From the NCBI GenBank assembly GCA_963753685.1, contig CAVWDE010000009.1, positions 55,646-119,645 of the forward strand: a stretch of 64,000 bases of DNA, given 5' to 3'. Source of the DNA: DATAOG01 sp963753685. GTDB lineage: Bacteria > Pseudomonadota > Alphaproteobacteria > Geminicoccales > Geminicoccaceae. Made by a program: the position numbers and the translations under genes. The notes below the pieces were generated by a model that saw only the letters and a list, made by a program, of their open reading frames with translations, was not told the origin of the DNA and did not search any database. Shown here one piece after another: positions 36,373-45,321 of the stretch (the stretch's first letter is position 1; the number at the start of each line of letters is the position of its first letter).

Positions 36373-37946
36373 CCGAGCCCGCGCCGTCCACGTCGCCGCC
36401 GCGCCTCGAGCTGCGCGAGATCACCAAGCGCTTCCCGGGCGTGGTCGCGAACGATCGGGTGAGCTTCAAGGTCGCACCGGGCGAGGTCCACGCGCTGCTC
36501 GGCGAAAACGGCGCCGGCAAGTCGACCATCGTCAAGATCATCTATGGCGTGCTGCACGCCGACGAGGGCAGCATGCTCTGGCAGGGCCAGCCGGTCCGGG
36601 TCGCCGACCCGCACGCCGCGCGTGCGCTCGGCATCGGCATGGTGTTCCAGCACTTCTCGCTGTTCGAGGCGATGTCGGTGCTCGAGAACATCGCCCTCGG
36701 GGTCGACGATGTCACCGACATGCGAGCACTCGCGCGCAAGATCGAGGAGGTCTCGCACGCCTACGGCCTGCCGCTCGACCCCGCGCGCGAGGTGCACACG
36801 CTCTCGGTCGGCGAGCGTCAGCGGATCGAGATCGTCCGCTGCCTCTTGCAGAGCCCGAAGCTTCTGATCATGGACGAGCCGACCTCGGTGCTCACCCCGC
36901 AGGAGGTCGAGCGGCTGTTCGAGACGCTCCGCCAGCTCGCGGCCGAGGGCGTCTCGATCCTCTACATCAGCCACAAGCTCGACGAGATCAAAGCGCTCTG
37001 CGACACCGCGACCATCCTGCGCGGAGGCAAGCTGGTCGCGACCTGCAACCCCAAGGCCGAGACCGCCAAGAGCATGGCCCAGCTCATGATCGGCGCCGAG
37101 GTCCGGACGCTCTCCAGGCGCGCCGGCAACGGCGGCGGCGCGCCGCGGCTGATCGTGCGCAACCTCGATCTGCCGGCCGCCGGGCCGTTCGGGACCACGC
37201 TCAAGGACATCTCCTTCGAGGTCCGCCAGGGCGAGATCTTCGGCATCGCAGGCGTCGCCGGCAACGGCCAGAACGAGCTGTTCCAGGCGATCTCGGGCGA
37301 GCGCACGCTGGCCAGCCCGGACATGGTCAGGATCGACGACCATCCGGTCGGCCGGGTGGGGGCGGGCGGACGGCGCCGGCTCGGCTTGTGCTGCGTGCCC
37401 GAGGAGCGCAACGGCCATGGTGCCGTGCCCGACATGTCGCTGGTCGAGAACGCCGTGCTGAGCGGCCGCCATCGCATGAAGCTGGCCGCGGGCGGGTTCA
37501 TCCAGAGCCGTGCGGCCGGCAGCTTCGCCGCCAGGATCATCCAGGAGTTCAACGTCAAGACGCCGAGCTCGGCGGCCGCCGCCCGCTCGCTCTCCGGCGG
37601 CAATCTGCAGAAGTTCATCGTCGGCCGCGAGGTCCTGCAGGACCCGGGCGTCCTGGTCGTCTCGCAGCCGACCTGGGGGGTCGACGCTGGCGCCGCCGCC
37701 CAGATCCATCAGGCGCTGTTCAATCTCGCCGGCGCCGGGGCCGCGGTCCTGGTGATCTCGCAGGACCTCGACGAGCTGCTGACGATCACCGATCGCCTGG
37801 CGGTGATCAACGTCGGCGTTCTGTCCGGCGCGTTCGCGACCGCCAACGCCTCGCTCGACCAGATCGGCCTCTTGATGGGCGGCCTGCACGGCATGGACGA
37901 GCACGTGCCGCCGCATGAGACCGGAGGAGTGGCCCATGTCGCTTAA
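36369..37946 (+). CDS. nucleoside-type ABC transporter ATP-binding protein (duplicated)
   Basis: 525 residues with two tandem ABC cassettes, as in NupA/YufO/sugar-type importers. Cassette one has Walker A GENGAGKST (about 45), signature LSVGERQRIEI (about 143) and Walker B LLIMDEPTS. Cassette two is degenerate: GVAGNGQNELF in place of Walker A, signature SLSGGNLQKFIVGRE. It belongs to the BMP-family transporters that import nucleosides or purines. It overlaps xdhC by 4 bases, which ties uptake to catabolism in one transcript. The end overlaps the first permease gene by 11 bases. Confidence 0.92.
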   Translation: MTEPAPSTSPPRLELREITKRFPGVVANDRVSFKVAPGEVHALLGENGAGKSTIVKIIYGVLHADEGSMLWQGQPVRVADPHAARALGIGMVFQHFSLFEAMSVLENIALGVDDVTDMRALARKIEEVSHAYGLPLDPAREVHTLSVGERQRIEIVRCLLQSPKLLIMDEPTSVLTPQEVERLFETLRQLAAEGVSILYISHKLDEIKALCDTATILRGGKLVATCNPKAETAKSMAQLMIGAEVRTLSRRAGNGGGAPRLIVRNLDLPAAGPFGTTLKDISFEVRQGEIFGIAGVAGNGQNELFQAISGERTLASPDMVRIDDHPVGRVGAGGRRRLGLCCVPEERNGHGAVPDMSLVENAVLSGRHRMKLAAGGFIQSRAAGSFAARIIQEFNVKTPSSAAAARSLSGGNLQKFIVGREVLQDPGVLVVSQPTWGVDAGAAAQIHQALFNLAGAGAAVLVISQDLDELLTITDRLAVINVGVLSGAFATANASLDQIGLLMGGLHGMDEHVPPHETGGVAHVA

Positions 37947-39018
37947 GATCGAGGCGCGGCCCGAGGTCAGCCGCCAGCTGCTCTACATCACGCCGCTGCT
38001 CGCGGTCGCGCTGACCGTGGTCTCGGGCTTCTTCATCTTCCTGTTCATGGGCTACGACCCGCTGCTCTCGCTCTATCACTTCTTCATCTCGCCGGTGACC
38101 AGCCTCTATGGCCTGTCGGAGCTCGCGCTCAAGGCCTCGCCCCTGGTCCTGATCGCGGTCGGCCTGGCCGCGGGCTTTCGCGCCAACGTCTGGAACATCG
38201 GCGCCGAGGGCCAGCTGACCATGGGCGCGATCGCCGGCGGCGGCATCGGGCTCTGGCTCTGGGGCGACGAGGGCGCCTGGATCCTGCCGCTGATGTGCGT
38301 GGCCGGCGTGCTCGGCGGCATGGCCTACGCGGCGATCCCGGCCTTCCTCAAGACCCGCCTCGATGTCAACGAGATCCTGACCAGCCTGATGCTGACCTAT
38401 GTCGCGACGCTGTTCCTCAGCATGCTGGTCTACGGCCCCTGGAAGGACCCGGAGGGCTTCGGCTTCCCGCAGACCCGGATGCTGACCGACGCCGCAATCC
38501 TGCCGGTGATCATCGAGGGCACGCGGCTGCATCTCGGCGTGGTCGTAGCACTCCTGGTCGCGGTCGGCGCCTGGGTGGTGATGACCCGGACCGTGATCGG
38601 CTTCGAGCTGCGCGTGGTCGGCCAGGCACCGGCGGCGGCGGCCTACGCCGGGTTCGATCGCAACCGCATGATCTGGCTCTGCCTCTTGACCAGCGGCGGG
38701 CTCGCCGGCCTCGCCGGGCTGTTCGAGGTGGCGGGGCCGATCGGTCAGCTGATCCCGGTCCTGACGCCCGGCTACGGCTTCACCGCGATCATCGTCGCCT
38801 TCCTCGGCCGGCTGCATCCGCTCGGCATCATCCTCTCCGGCCTGCTGATGGCGCTCTCCTATATCGGCGGCGAGAACGCGCAGGTCGAGGTCGGCCTGCC
38901 GCAGGCCGTGACCGGCGTGTTCCAGGGCCTGCTGCTGTTCTTCCTGCTCGCGACCGATTTTCTGACCCGCTACCGGATCCGCTCGGTCGCTCCGCGCCAG
39001 GAGGTCGCGCCCGCATGA
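37936..39018 (+). CDS. nucleoside-type ABC transporter permease (NupB/YufP-like)
   Basis: About 360 residues, BPD_transp_2 family, with about ten hydrophobic helices. FRANVWNIGAEGQLTMGAI near residue 85 is the conserved permease motif, and DVNEILTSLMLTYVA near 145 is typical of BMP-type systems. ATG at 37936 is chosen because GGAGGAG lies 7 bases before it; an ATG at 37915 is in frame but lacks a site. It overlaps the second permease gene as ATGA. Confidence 0.93.
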   Translation: MSLKIEARPEVSRQLLYITPLLAVALTVVSGFFIFLFMGYDPLLSLYHFFISPVTSLYGLSELALKASPLVLIAVGLAAGFRANVWNIGAEGQLTMGAIAGGGIGLWLWGDEGAWILPLMCVAGVLGGMAYAAIPAFLKTRLDVNEILTSLMLTYVATLFLSMLVYGPWKDPEGFGFPQTRMLTDAAILPVIIEGTRLHLGVVVALLVAVGAWVVMTRTVIGFELRVVGQAPAAAAYAGFDRNRMIWLCLLTSGGLAGLAGLFEVAGPIGQLIPVLTPGYGFTAIIVAFLGRLHPLGIILSGLLMALSYIGGENAQVEVGLPQAVTGVFQGLLLFFLLATDFLTRYRIRSVAPRQEVAPA

Positions 39019-39944
39019 GCCTCGACGCCGCCGCCCTCGTCCTGGTGACCATCATCAGCGCCGCGACGCCCTTGCTGTACGCCGCCCTCGGCGAGCTCGT
39101 GGTCGAGAAGTCGGGCGTCCTCAACCTCGGCATCGAAGGCATGATGCTGGCGGGCGCGGTCACTGCCTTCGCGGTCACCGTGACCACCGGCAGCGCCACG
39201 CTTGGCATCGTCACCGCCGCCCTCGCCGGGACGCTGATGGCGCTCGCCTTCGGCGCGCTGACGCTCTCGCTGCTCGCCAACCAGGTCGCAACGGGCCTGG
39301 CGCTGACGATCTTCGGCATCGGCCTCTCGGCGCTGCTCGGCTCGGGCTTCGTCGGCATCCCGGTCGACCGGCTGCCGCGCCTCCACATCCCGGGCCTGTC
39401 CGACCTGCCGATCGTCGGCCCGCTCGTGTTCGGCCACGACGTGCTGGTCTACCTCTCGGTCGCCGCGACCATCGGGGTCGCCTGGTTCCTCAAGCGCACC
39501 CGAAGCGGCATGATCCTGCGCGCGGTCGGCGAATCGGACGTCTCGGCGCACTCGATCGGCTACGACGTGATCAAGGTGCGCTACCTCGCGGTGCTGTTCG
39601 GCGGCGCCATGGCCGGGCTCGGCGGCGCCTTCCTGTCGCTCTCCTACACGCCGATGTGGGTCGAGCAGATGACCGCCGGGCGCGGCTGGATCGCGCTGGC
39701 GCTGGTGGTGTTCGCCTCCTGGCGGCCGTGGCGGCTGTTCGCCGGCGCCTATCTGTTCGGCGGCGTCACCATCCTCCAGCTCTACGCCCAGGGCTCGGGC
39801 ACCTTCGGGGTGCCGGCCCAGGTGATGTCGATGCTGCCTTATCTCGCGACGATCATCGTGCTCGCGGCGATCGCCGGCGGGCCCTGGAAGGGCCGCCTCG
39901 ATGCGCCTGCCTGCCTCGGCAAGCCATTCCGGCCGGCCACCTGA
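39015..39944 (+). CDS. nucleoside-type ABC transporter permease (NupC/YufQ-like)
   Basis: 309 residues, second BPD_transp_2 permease. ISAATPLLYAALGELVVEKS followed by GVLNLGIEGMML is the family N-terminus; FVGIPVDRLPRLHIPGLSDL is a periplasmic loop with little conservation; MAGLGGAFLSLSYTPMWVE and GWIALALVVFASWRP are conserved. Start ATG at 39015 overlaps the preceding stop. The BMP binding-protein gene begins 31 bases downstream. Confidence 0.93.
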   Translation: MSLDAAALVLVTIISAATPLLYAALGELVVEKSGVLNLGIEGMMLAGAVTAFAVTVTTGSATLGIVTAALAGTLMALAFGALTLSLLANQVATGLALTIFGIGLSALLGSGFVGIPVDRLPRLHIPGLSDLPIVGPLVFGHDVLVYLSVAATIGVAWFLKRTRSGMILRAVGESDVSAHSIGYDVIKVRYLAVLFGGAMAGLGGAFLSLSYTPMWVEQMTAGRGWIALALVVFASWRPWRLFAGAYLFGGVTILQLYAQGSGTFGVPAQVMSMLPYLATIIVLAAIAGGPWKGRLDAPACLGKPFRPAT

Positions 39945-39975
39945 TCCAACACTAAGCCCCAGGGAGACTACCGCC

Positions 39976-41055
39976 ATGACACTTGCTCTCTCGCGCCGCC
40001 GCTTCCTCGCGGGCAGCGCCGCCGCCTCGGGCACCCTGCTGCTGGCCCGCCCCGGGTTCGCCGCCGGGCCGCTCAAGTGCGCCTGGGTCTACGTCGGGCC
40101 GGTCGGCGATTTCGGCTACAGCTACCAGCACGATCTCGGCCGCAAGGCGGTGGTCGAGCACTATGGCGACAAGGTCGACGCGAGCTTCGTCGAGAAGGTC
40201 GCCGAAGGGCCGGATGCCGACCGGGTGATGCGCCAGCTCGCGACCACGGGCAACAGCCTGATCTTCGCGACCTCGTTCGGCTTCATGAACTCGGCCGTAC
40301 GGACCGCCAAGCAGTTTCCGAAGGTCAAGTTCGAGCACGCGACCGGTTACCAGACCGGGCCCAACCTCGCGGTCTACAACGCCCGCTTCTACGAGGGCCG
40401 GGCGGTGATCGGCACGATCGGCGGCATGATGACCAAGTCCGGGATCGTCGGCTACATCGCGTCCTTCCCGATCCCCGAGGTGGTGATGGGCATCAACTCG
40501 TTCACGCTCGCCGCCCAGAAGCACCGCCCCGACATCCAGATCAAGGTGGTCTGGGTCAACAGCTGGTACGATCCGGGCAAGGAGGCGGACGCGGCCAAGG
40601 CGCTGGTCGACCAGGGCGCCGACATTCTCGCCCAGCATACCGACAGCCCGGCGGCGCTCCAGGTCGCGCAGGACCGGGGCGTGCACGCCTTCGGCCAGTC
40701 GTCCGACATGCGCAAGTTCGCGCCCAAGGCGCAGCTCTCCGCGATCGTCGACGACTGGGGGCCGTATTACATCGGCGAGGTCAAGGCGGTCATGGACGGC
40801 ACCTGGAAGACCCACAACGTCTGGCTTGGGATGAAGGACGGCACGGTCGTGATCGCGCCCTACGGCCCCGACGTGCCGCCCGACGTCGCGGCGGCCGCGG
40901 ACGCGGTCAAGGACGGGATCATCGCCGGCACGCTGCATCCGTTCGACGGGCCGGTCAGCAACCAGAAGGGCGAGGTCGTGATCCCCGCGGGCCAGCACGC
41001 CTCCGACGAGCAGCTGCAGAAGATGGACTGGTACGTCAAGGGCGTGCAGGCCTGA
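39976..41055 (+). CDS. BMP family ABC transporter substrate-binding protein
   Basis: 359 residues. The N-terminus SRRRFLAGSAAASGTLLLA is a twin-arginine (Tat) signal, so it is probably exported folded. The mature domain is the BmpA/PnrA type I fold: AWVYVGPVGDFGYSYQHDLG, LIFATSFGFMNSAV, GIVGYIASFPIPEVVMGIN, WVNSWYDPGKEADAAKALVD. The family binds nucleosides or purines. It closes the xdh-transporter operon. GGGAG lies 9-13 bases before ATG. Ligand identity is inferred from context. Confidence 0.92.
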   Translation: MTLALSRRRFLAGSAAASGTLLLARPGFAAGPLKCAWVYVGPVGDFGYSYQHDLGRKAVVEHYGDKVDASFVEKVAEGPDADRVMRQLATTGNSLIFATSFGFMNSAVRTAKQFPKVKFEHATGYQTGPNLAVYNARFYEGRAVIGTIGGMMTKSGIVGYIASFPIPEVVMGINSFTLAAQKHRPDIQIKVVWVNSWYDPGKEADAAKALVDQGADILAQHTDSPAALQVAQDRGVHAFGQSSDMRKFAPKAQLSAIVDDWGPYYIGEVKAVMDGTWKTHNVWLGMKDGTVVIAPYGPDVPPDVAAAADAVKDGIIAGTLHPFDGPVSNQKGEVVIPAGQHASDEQLQKMDWYVKGVQA

Positions 41056-41073
41056 CGGCGGCGGCAGGACTGG

Positions 41074-41346
41074 TCAGCGCGCGCGGGCAGGCTCGGACCC
41101 GCGCGCCAGGGCCTGTTCGAGGGCCAGGCGGATGAAGCGCTGATAGGGAATGCCTTCCTCCTTGGCGCGGGCTTTGACCGCACCCAGCAGCTCCTCCGAA
41201 AGGCGCAGATTGACCGACCGTCCCTTCGGCCGGATCTCGTAGCGGAGCGGCACCATGTGCTCGGGATCGATATATTCACTCAGATCCTGCTCGAGGAAGG
41301 CCGCGGCTTCTTCATCGGTTCTGAAGTCTGGCACGCGCTTGGTCAT
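41074..41346 (-). CDS. brnA: BrnA-type CopG antitoxin
   Basis: 90 residues. N-terminal linker (VPDFRTDEEAAAFLEQ), then MVPLRYEIRPKGRSVNLRLS leading into a ribbon-helix-helix domain (EELLGAVKARAKEEG) and a C-terminal helix. In the BrnTA family the antitoxin neutralises the toxin and represses the pair. It overlaps the brnT frame by 35 bases, the usual gene order. Placed between the purine transporter operon and the LysR gene. Confidence 0.87.
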   Translation of the reverse strand: MTKRVPDFRTDEEAAAFLEQDLSEYIDPEHMVPLRYEIRPKGRSVNLRLSEELLGAVKARAKEEGIPYQRFIRLALEQALARGSEPARAR

Positions 41347-41637
41347 AGATGGCGATCTCCCTCTGGTGCATGTGCCGGGCGCTGATCGGTCGCAGCAATG
41401 TTCGGCTCCGGTGTTGCCGCAGCGCAAACACGACGAAGATGTGGCGGCCGCTGCCGACCATGCCGGTGGCCATCGAACGCTGCTCGCTATCCGGACGCTG
41501 GCGACCGGGAGGATCAGCAACGCTCCGCTCCGGAGCGCTGTCTCGATCTCTTCGATGGTGACGCCGTGCTGCTGGCATTTGGTCCAGTTGCCGTGGTCCC
41601 AATCGAAACCGTCGAACGAAGTCAACGATTCGGTCAT
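41312..41637 (-). pseudogene. brnT: BrnT-type toxin with a frameshift
   Basis: RelE-like ribonuclease toxin. The first part (FDWDHGNWTKCQQHGVTIEE, then IETALRSGALLILPVA) is read from ATG at 41637. The second part (DSEQRSMATGMVG, HIFVVFALRQHRSRTLLRPI, SARHMHQREI) lies in another frame ending at 41312. A missing base near 41513 reconciles them into a 108-residue protein. As sequenced the toxin would be truncated and fused out of frame towards brnA, leaving an orphan antitoxin. Loss of toxin function is biologically plausible, but so is a sequencing error. Confidence 0.75.
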
Positions 41638-41663
41638 ATGATATGCAAATGCCTATACAAATG

Positions 41664-42584
41664 TCAACCCGCCTGCTGCTGGTCCAACTCGGCCAGCGCA
41701 GGGGGGCCGTGCTCGACCATGAAGTCGGCGAAGGCCTTGACCTTGGCCGGCAGGAGGCGGCGGTGCGGGTAGAGCACGGCGAGCACCGCGGGCTCGGGCG
41801 GGAAATCGGGCAGCACCGCCTCCAGGCGACCGGCGCGCAGGTGCGCCCCCACCTCCCAGAGCGGCTTGAGCGCGATCCCCTGGCCGATCAGCGCCCAGGT
41901 CGTGAGCACGTCGCCGTCGTCGGCATCAAGCGGGCCCGTGACCGGCAGGGTGACCGGCCCGTCGGGCGTGGTGAGCGTCCAGCGGAACTGCTGCGAGCCG
42001 GCAAAGCGCAGCAGCAAACAACGGTGCTCGAGCAGATCCTCGGGCGCGGCCGGGCGCCCATGCGCCTCGAGATAGGCCGGCGCGGCGCACAGCACGCGCG
42101 GGCAGTCGGCGATCTTGCGCACGATCAGGCTCGAATCGGCGAGCACCGCCATCCGGATGGCGCAGTCGACCGCCTCCTGCAGCAGGTCGATCAGGTGGTC
42201 GGAGAGCCGAAGGCGCACGTCGACCTCGGGATGCAGCGTCTGGAACGCGGGCAGGAGCGCCGCCAGCACCCGGCGGCCGAAGCCGAGCGGGGCGGTGATC
42301 CGGAGGCTGCCCCTGGGCGTGCCGCCGGCATCGGCGATCGCGCTCTCGGCGCGCTCGAGCGCGCCGAGCACGTCCTGGCACGCCTGATAGTAGACCAGGC
42401 CCTGCTCGGTCGGCTGGACCTGGCGGGTCGTGCGGTTGAGGAGACGCGCGCCGAGGTGGCCTTCGAGCTGCTGCAGGCGGTGGCTCACGACCGCGGGCGA
42501 CAGGCGCAGATGGCGGCCGGCCGCCGACAGGCTGCCGAGCTCGACCACCCGGACGAACACCCGGATGTTCTCGAGCAGCGCCAT
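41664..42584 (-). CDS. LysR family transcriptional regulator
   Basis: 306 residues. N-terminal winged HTH (LSAAGRHLRLSPAVVSHRLQ, about residues 18-37), linker helix, then a LysR effector domain (GSLRITAPLGFGRRVLAALL at about 92; IGQGIALKPLWEVGAHL near 235). The CRG/GcvA-like subgroup is suggested by VELGSLSAAG and TTRQVQPTEQG. It is divergent from puuD across 165 bp and so is the best local candidate regulator of puuD-guaD-gcl-glxR, perhaps with a ureide or urate inducer. That assignment is from position only. Confidence 0.88.
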   Translation of the reverse strand: MALLENIRVFVRVVELGSLSAAGRHLRLSPAVVSHRLQQLEGHLGARLLNRTTRQVQPTEQGLVYYQACQDVLGALERAESAIADAGGTPRGSLRITAPLGFGRRVLAALLPAFQTLHPEVDVRLRLSDHLIDLLQEAVDCAIRMAVLADSSLIVRKIADCPRVLCAAPAYLEAHGRPAAPEDLLEHRCLLLRFAGSQQFRWTLTTPDGPVTLPVTGPLDADDGDVLTTWALIGQGIALKPLWEVGAHLRAGRLEAVLPDFPPEPAVLAVLYPHRRLLPAKVKAFADFMVEHGPPALAELDQQQAG

Positions 42585-42749
42585 GGTTCACGCCTCCCGC
42601 GGCCGCCGCGATTGTTCGGCTTGGTTTGAAGATCCTGCCGTCCGCGCAGTGGTTCTCGGCCGCCGCGAACGAGCGTACCAGGAATGTCGGCGAAGGGCAC
42701 GGGGTCTGCCGTTCGCCCGGCCGGCGAGTGGCAGCGGGGAGGGGACGCC

Positions 42750-43962
42750 ATGGGTGCGATCTTGTGGGCCTGGATCGACTTCAGCCTGCGCTGGCTGCAT
42801 GTGATCGCCGGCATCGCCTGGATCGGCAGCTCGTTCTACTTCGTCCATCTCGATGCCAGCATCAAGCAGCGGGACGGCCTGCCCAAGGGCGCCGGCGGCG
42901 AGGCCTGGCAGGTCCACGGCGGCGGCTTCTATCACATGATCAAATATCTGGTGGCGCCCGAGCGCATGCCGGACGACCTGACCTGGTTCAAGTGGGAGGC
43001 CTACACCACCTGGTTTTCCGGTTTGGCGCTGCTGATCATCATCTACTACTTCAGCGCCGAGCTCTATCTGATCGACGACCACGTGCTGCCGCTGCCGGTC
43101 TGGGGCGCGGTCCTGATCAGCGTGGTCGGCCTGATCGGCGGCTGGATCGCCTACGACCTGCTCTGCAAGTCGCCGCTCGGCAACAACGATACCGCACTCG
43201 CCGCGGTCGGCTTCGTGTTCCTGGTCGTGCTTGCCTACGTCTTCACCTGGCTGTTCAGCGGCCGCGGCGCGTACATGCAGATGGGTGCCATCATCGGCAC
43301 GATCATGGCCGCCAACGTGCTGATCGTGATCATCCCCAACCAGAAGGTCGTGGTCGCCGACCTGATCGCCGGCCGCACCCCCGACCCGAAGCTCGGCTAC
43401 GTCGCCAAGCAGCGCTCGATGCACAACAACTATCTGACCCTGCCGGTCCTGTTCGTGATGATCAGCAACCACTATCCGCTGGCCTTCGCGAGCCGCTTCA
43501 ACTGGCTGATCCTGGCGCTGGTGCTGGTGGTCGGCGCGGTCATCCGGCACTTCTACAACGAGCGCCACGCCGGCCGGCCCAATCCCTGGTGGGCCTGGGC
43601 GGTCGCGTTCGTCGGCATGCTGCTGATCGTCTGGCTGTCGGCCGCGACCCCGCCCGCCGAGGCCGGTGCCGAGGGCGCCGCCCCGGCGGAGCCGGCCAAG
43701 GTGGATGTCGCCGAGGTCGACAACGTCGTGCTGTCACGCTGCAGCATGTGCCACGCCCAGGAGCCGCTCTGGGAGGGCATGGCGGCGCCGCCCAAAGGGG
43801 TCATGCTCGACACGCCCGGAGCGCATCCACCAGCACGCCGGCCCGATCCACATGCAGGCGGTGCTGACCCACGCCATGCCGCCCGGCAACATCACCGAGA
43901 TCGAGCCCGCCGAGCGGGCGCTGCTCGGCGCCTGGTACGACGCCGGCGCGCCCGCCGAGTGA
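42750..43962 (+). CDS. puuD: membrane urate hydroxylase PuuD with cytochrome c domain (one frameshift)
   Basis: Oxidises urate to 5-hydroxyisourate at the membrane, passing electrons to the respiratory chain instead of making peroxide. An N-terminal urate-oxidase membrane domain with about eight helices (WLHVIAGIAWIGSSFYFVHL; NNYLTLPVLFVMISNHYPL) is followed by a C-terminal haem domain with CSMCH near residue 332. An extra G near 43816-43818 (ACGCCCGGAG) breaks the frame. Beyond it the expected ERIHQHAGPIHMQAVLTHAM tail and PPGNITEIEPAERALLGAWY run to TGA at 43962. Corrected length is 403 residues. ATG at 42750 follows GGGGAGGGG. Confidence 0.87.
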
Positions 43963-43972
43963 GGACCAGCCG

Positions 43973-45292
43973 GTGGTTCCCCAGAAGGCCCTGCGCGGCC
44001 AGCTCCTGAACTTCAAGGACGACCCGGCCGAGGTCGGCGCGGCCGCGAGTCACAGCTACGTCGAGGACGGCCTGCTGGTGATCGAGCATGGCTCGATCAA
44101 GGCAGTGGGCGAGGCGTATGAGCTGCTGCCGACGCTGGCCGCCGGCACGCCGGTCGAGGATTGGAAAAACTGCCTGATCCTGCCGGGCCTGATCGACACC
44201 CACATCCATCTGCCCCAGACCCAGGTGATCGCGAGCTTCGGCGCCCAGCTGCTCGACTGGCTGCAGAACTACACCTTCGTCGAGGAGCAGCGCTTTGCCG
44301 ACCCCGCCCACAGCGCAAAGATCGCAAGCTTCTTCCTCGACGAGCTCGCCCGCAACGGCACCACCACCGCGGTCGTCTACGGCTCGGTGCACCCGCAGTC
44401 GGTCGACGCTTTCTTCGCCGAATCCGAACGTCGCGGCACGCGCATGATCGCGGGCAAGGTCATGATGGACCGGGGCGCCCCCGCAGCTCTGCTCGATACC
44501 CCTGAGCGCGGCCACGCCGAGAGCGAGGCGCTGATCGCCCGCTGGCACGGACACGGCCGCCAGCTCTACGCGATTTCTCCCAGATTCGCGCTGACCTCGA
44601 CCGACGCCCAGCTCGAGGCCGCGGGCACGCTCGCGAAAGCGCATCCGGGCTGCTACGTCCAGACCCATCTGTCGGAGAACCTGGACGAGATTGCGACCGT
44701 CAAGCGCCTGTTCCCATCGGCCAAGAGCTACACCGACGTCTACGACCGCTTCGGCCTGCTTGGGCCCCGTTCGATCTTCGGCCACTGCATCCATCTCAGC
44801 GCCGACGAACGCGAGCGGCTCTCGGACACTCGCTCGATCGCGGCCTTCTGCCCGACCTCCAACCTTTTTCTCGGGTCCGGCCTGTTCGACCTCGCGGCGC
44901 TCCGCGACCCCGCGCAACCCGTCCGGGTCGGCCTCGCGACCGATGTCGGCGGCGGCACCAGCTACTCCATGCTCAGGACCGCGGCCGAGGGCTACAAGGT
45001 GCTGCAGCTCAAGGGCCAGACCTGGCCGGCGCTGGATGCGTTCTACACGCTCACCCTCGGCAACGCCCGGGCGCTCGGCCTCGAGCATGAGATCGGCACC
45101 CTCGCGCCCGGCAGCGCCGCCGATCTCGTGGTCCTCGACCCCTGCGCAACGCCCGCCATGGCGCACCGCATGGAGCGGATCGCAGGCGACCTCGCGGCGA
45201 CGCTCTTCCTGCTCATGATCCTGGGCGACGAGCGCGCGGTCCGCGCCACCTACGTGCAAGGCAAGCGCCAGCCGGCGACCGGCGCCGCCTGA
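43973..45292 (+). CDS. guaD: guanine deaminase
   Basis: 439 residues, GTG start, 10 bases after puuD. It deaminates guanine to xanthine for XdhAB. Amidohydrolase motifs: LPGLIDTHIHLPQTQVIASF (metal HxH, about residue 75), VQTHLSENLDEI (about 230), IFGHCIHLSADE (about 267; conserved Cys-His) and LATDVGGGTSYSML (about 320; metal Asp). The length and DWLQNYTFVEEQRFAD loop match bacterial GuaD. It is tightly linked with puuD and gcl in one direction. Confidence 0.95.
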   Translation: MVPQKALRGQLLNFKDDPAEVGAAASHSYVEDGLLVIEHGSIKAVGEAYELLPTLAAGTPVEDWKNCLILPGLIDTHIHLPQTQVIASFGAQLLDWLQNYTFVEEQRFADPAHSAKIASFFLDELARNGTTTAVVYGSVHPQSVDAFFAESERRGTRMIAGKVMMDRGAPAALLDTPERGHAESEALIARWHGHGRQLYAISPRFALTSTDAQLEAAGTLAKAHPGCYVQTHLSENLDEIATVKRLFPSAKSYTDVYDRFGLLGPRSIFGHCIHLSADERERLSDTRSIAAFCPTSNLFLGSGLFDLAALRDPAQPVRVGLATDVGGGTSYSMLRTAAEGYKVLQLKGQTWPALDAFYTLTLGNARALGLEHEIGTLAPGSAADLVVLDPCATPAMAHRMERIAGDLAATLFLLMILGDERAVRATYVQGKRQPATGAA

Positions 45293-45321
45293 CCAATACC
45301 GGTAACAAGGAGCAGCCGAAG

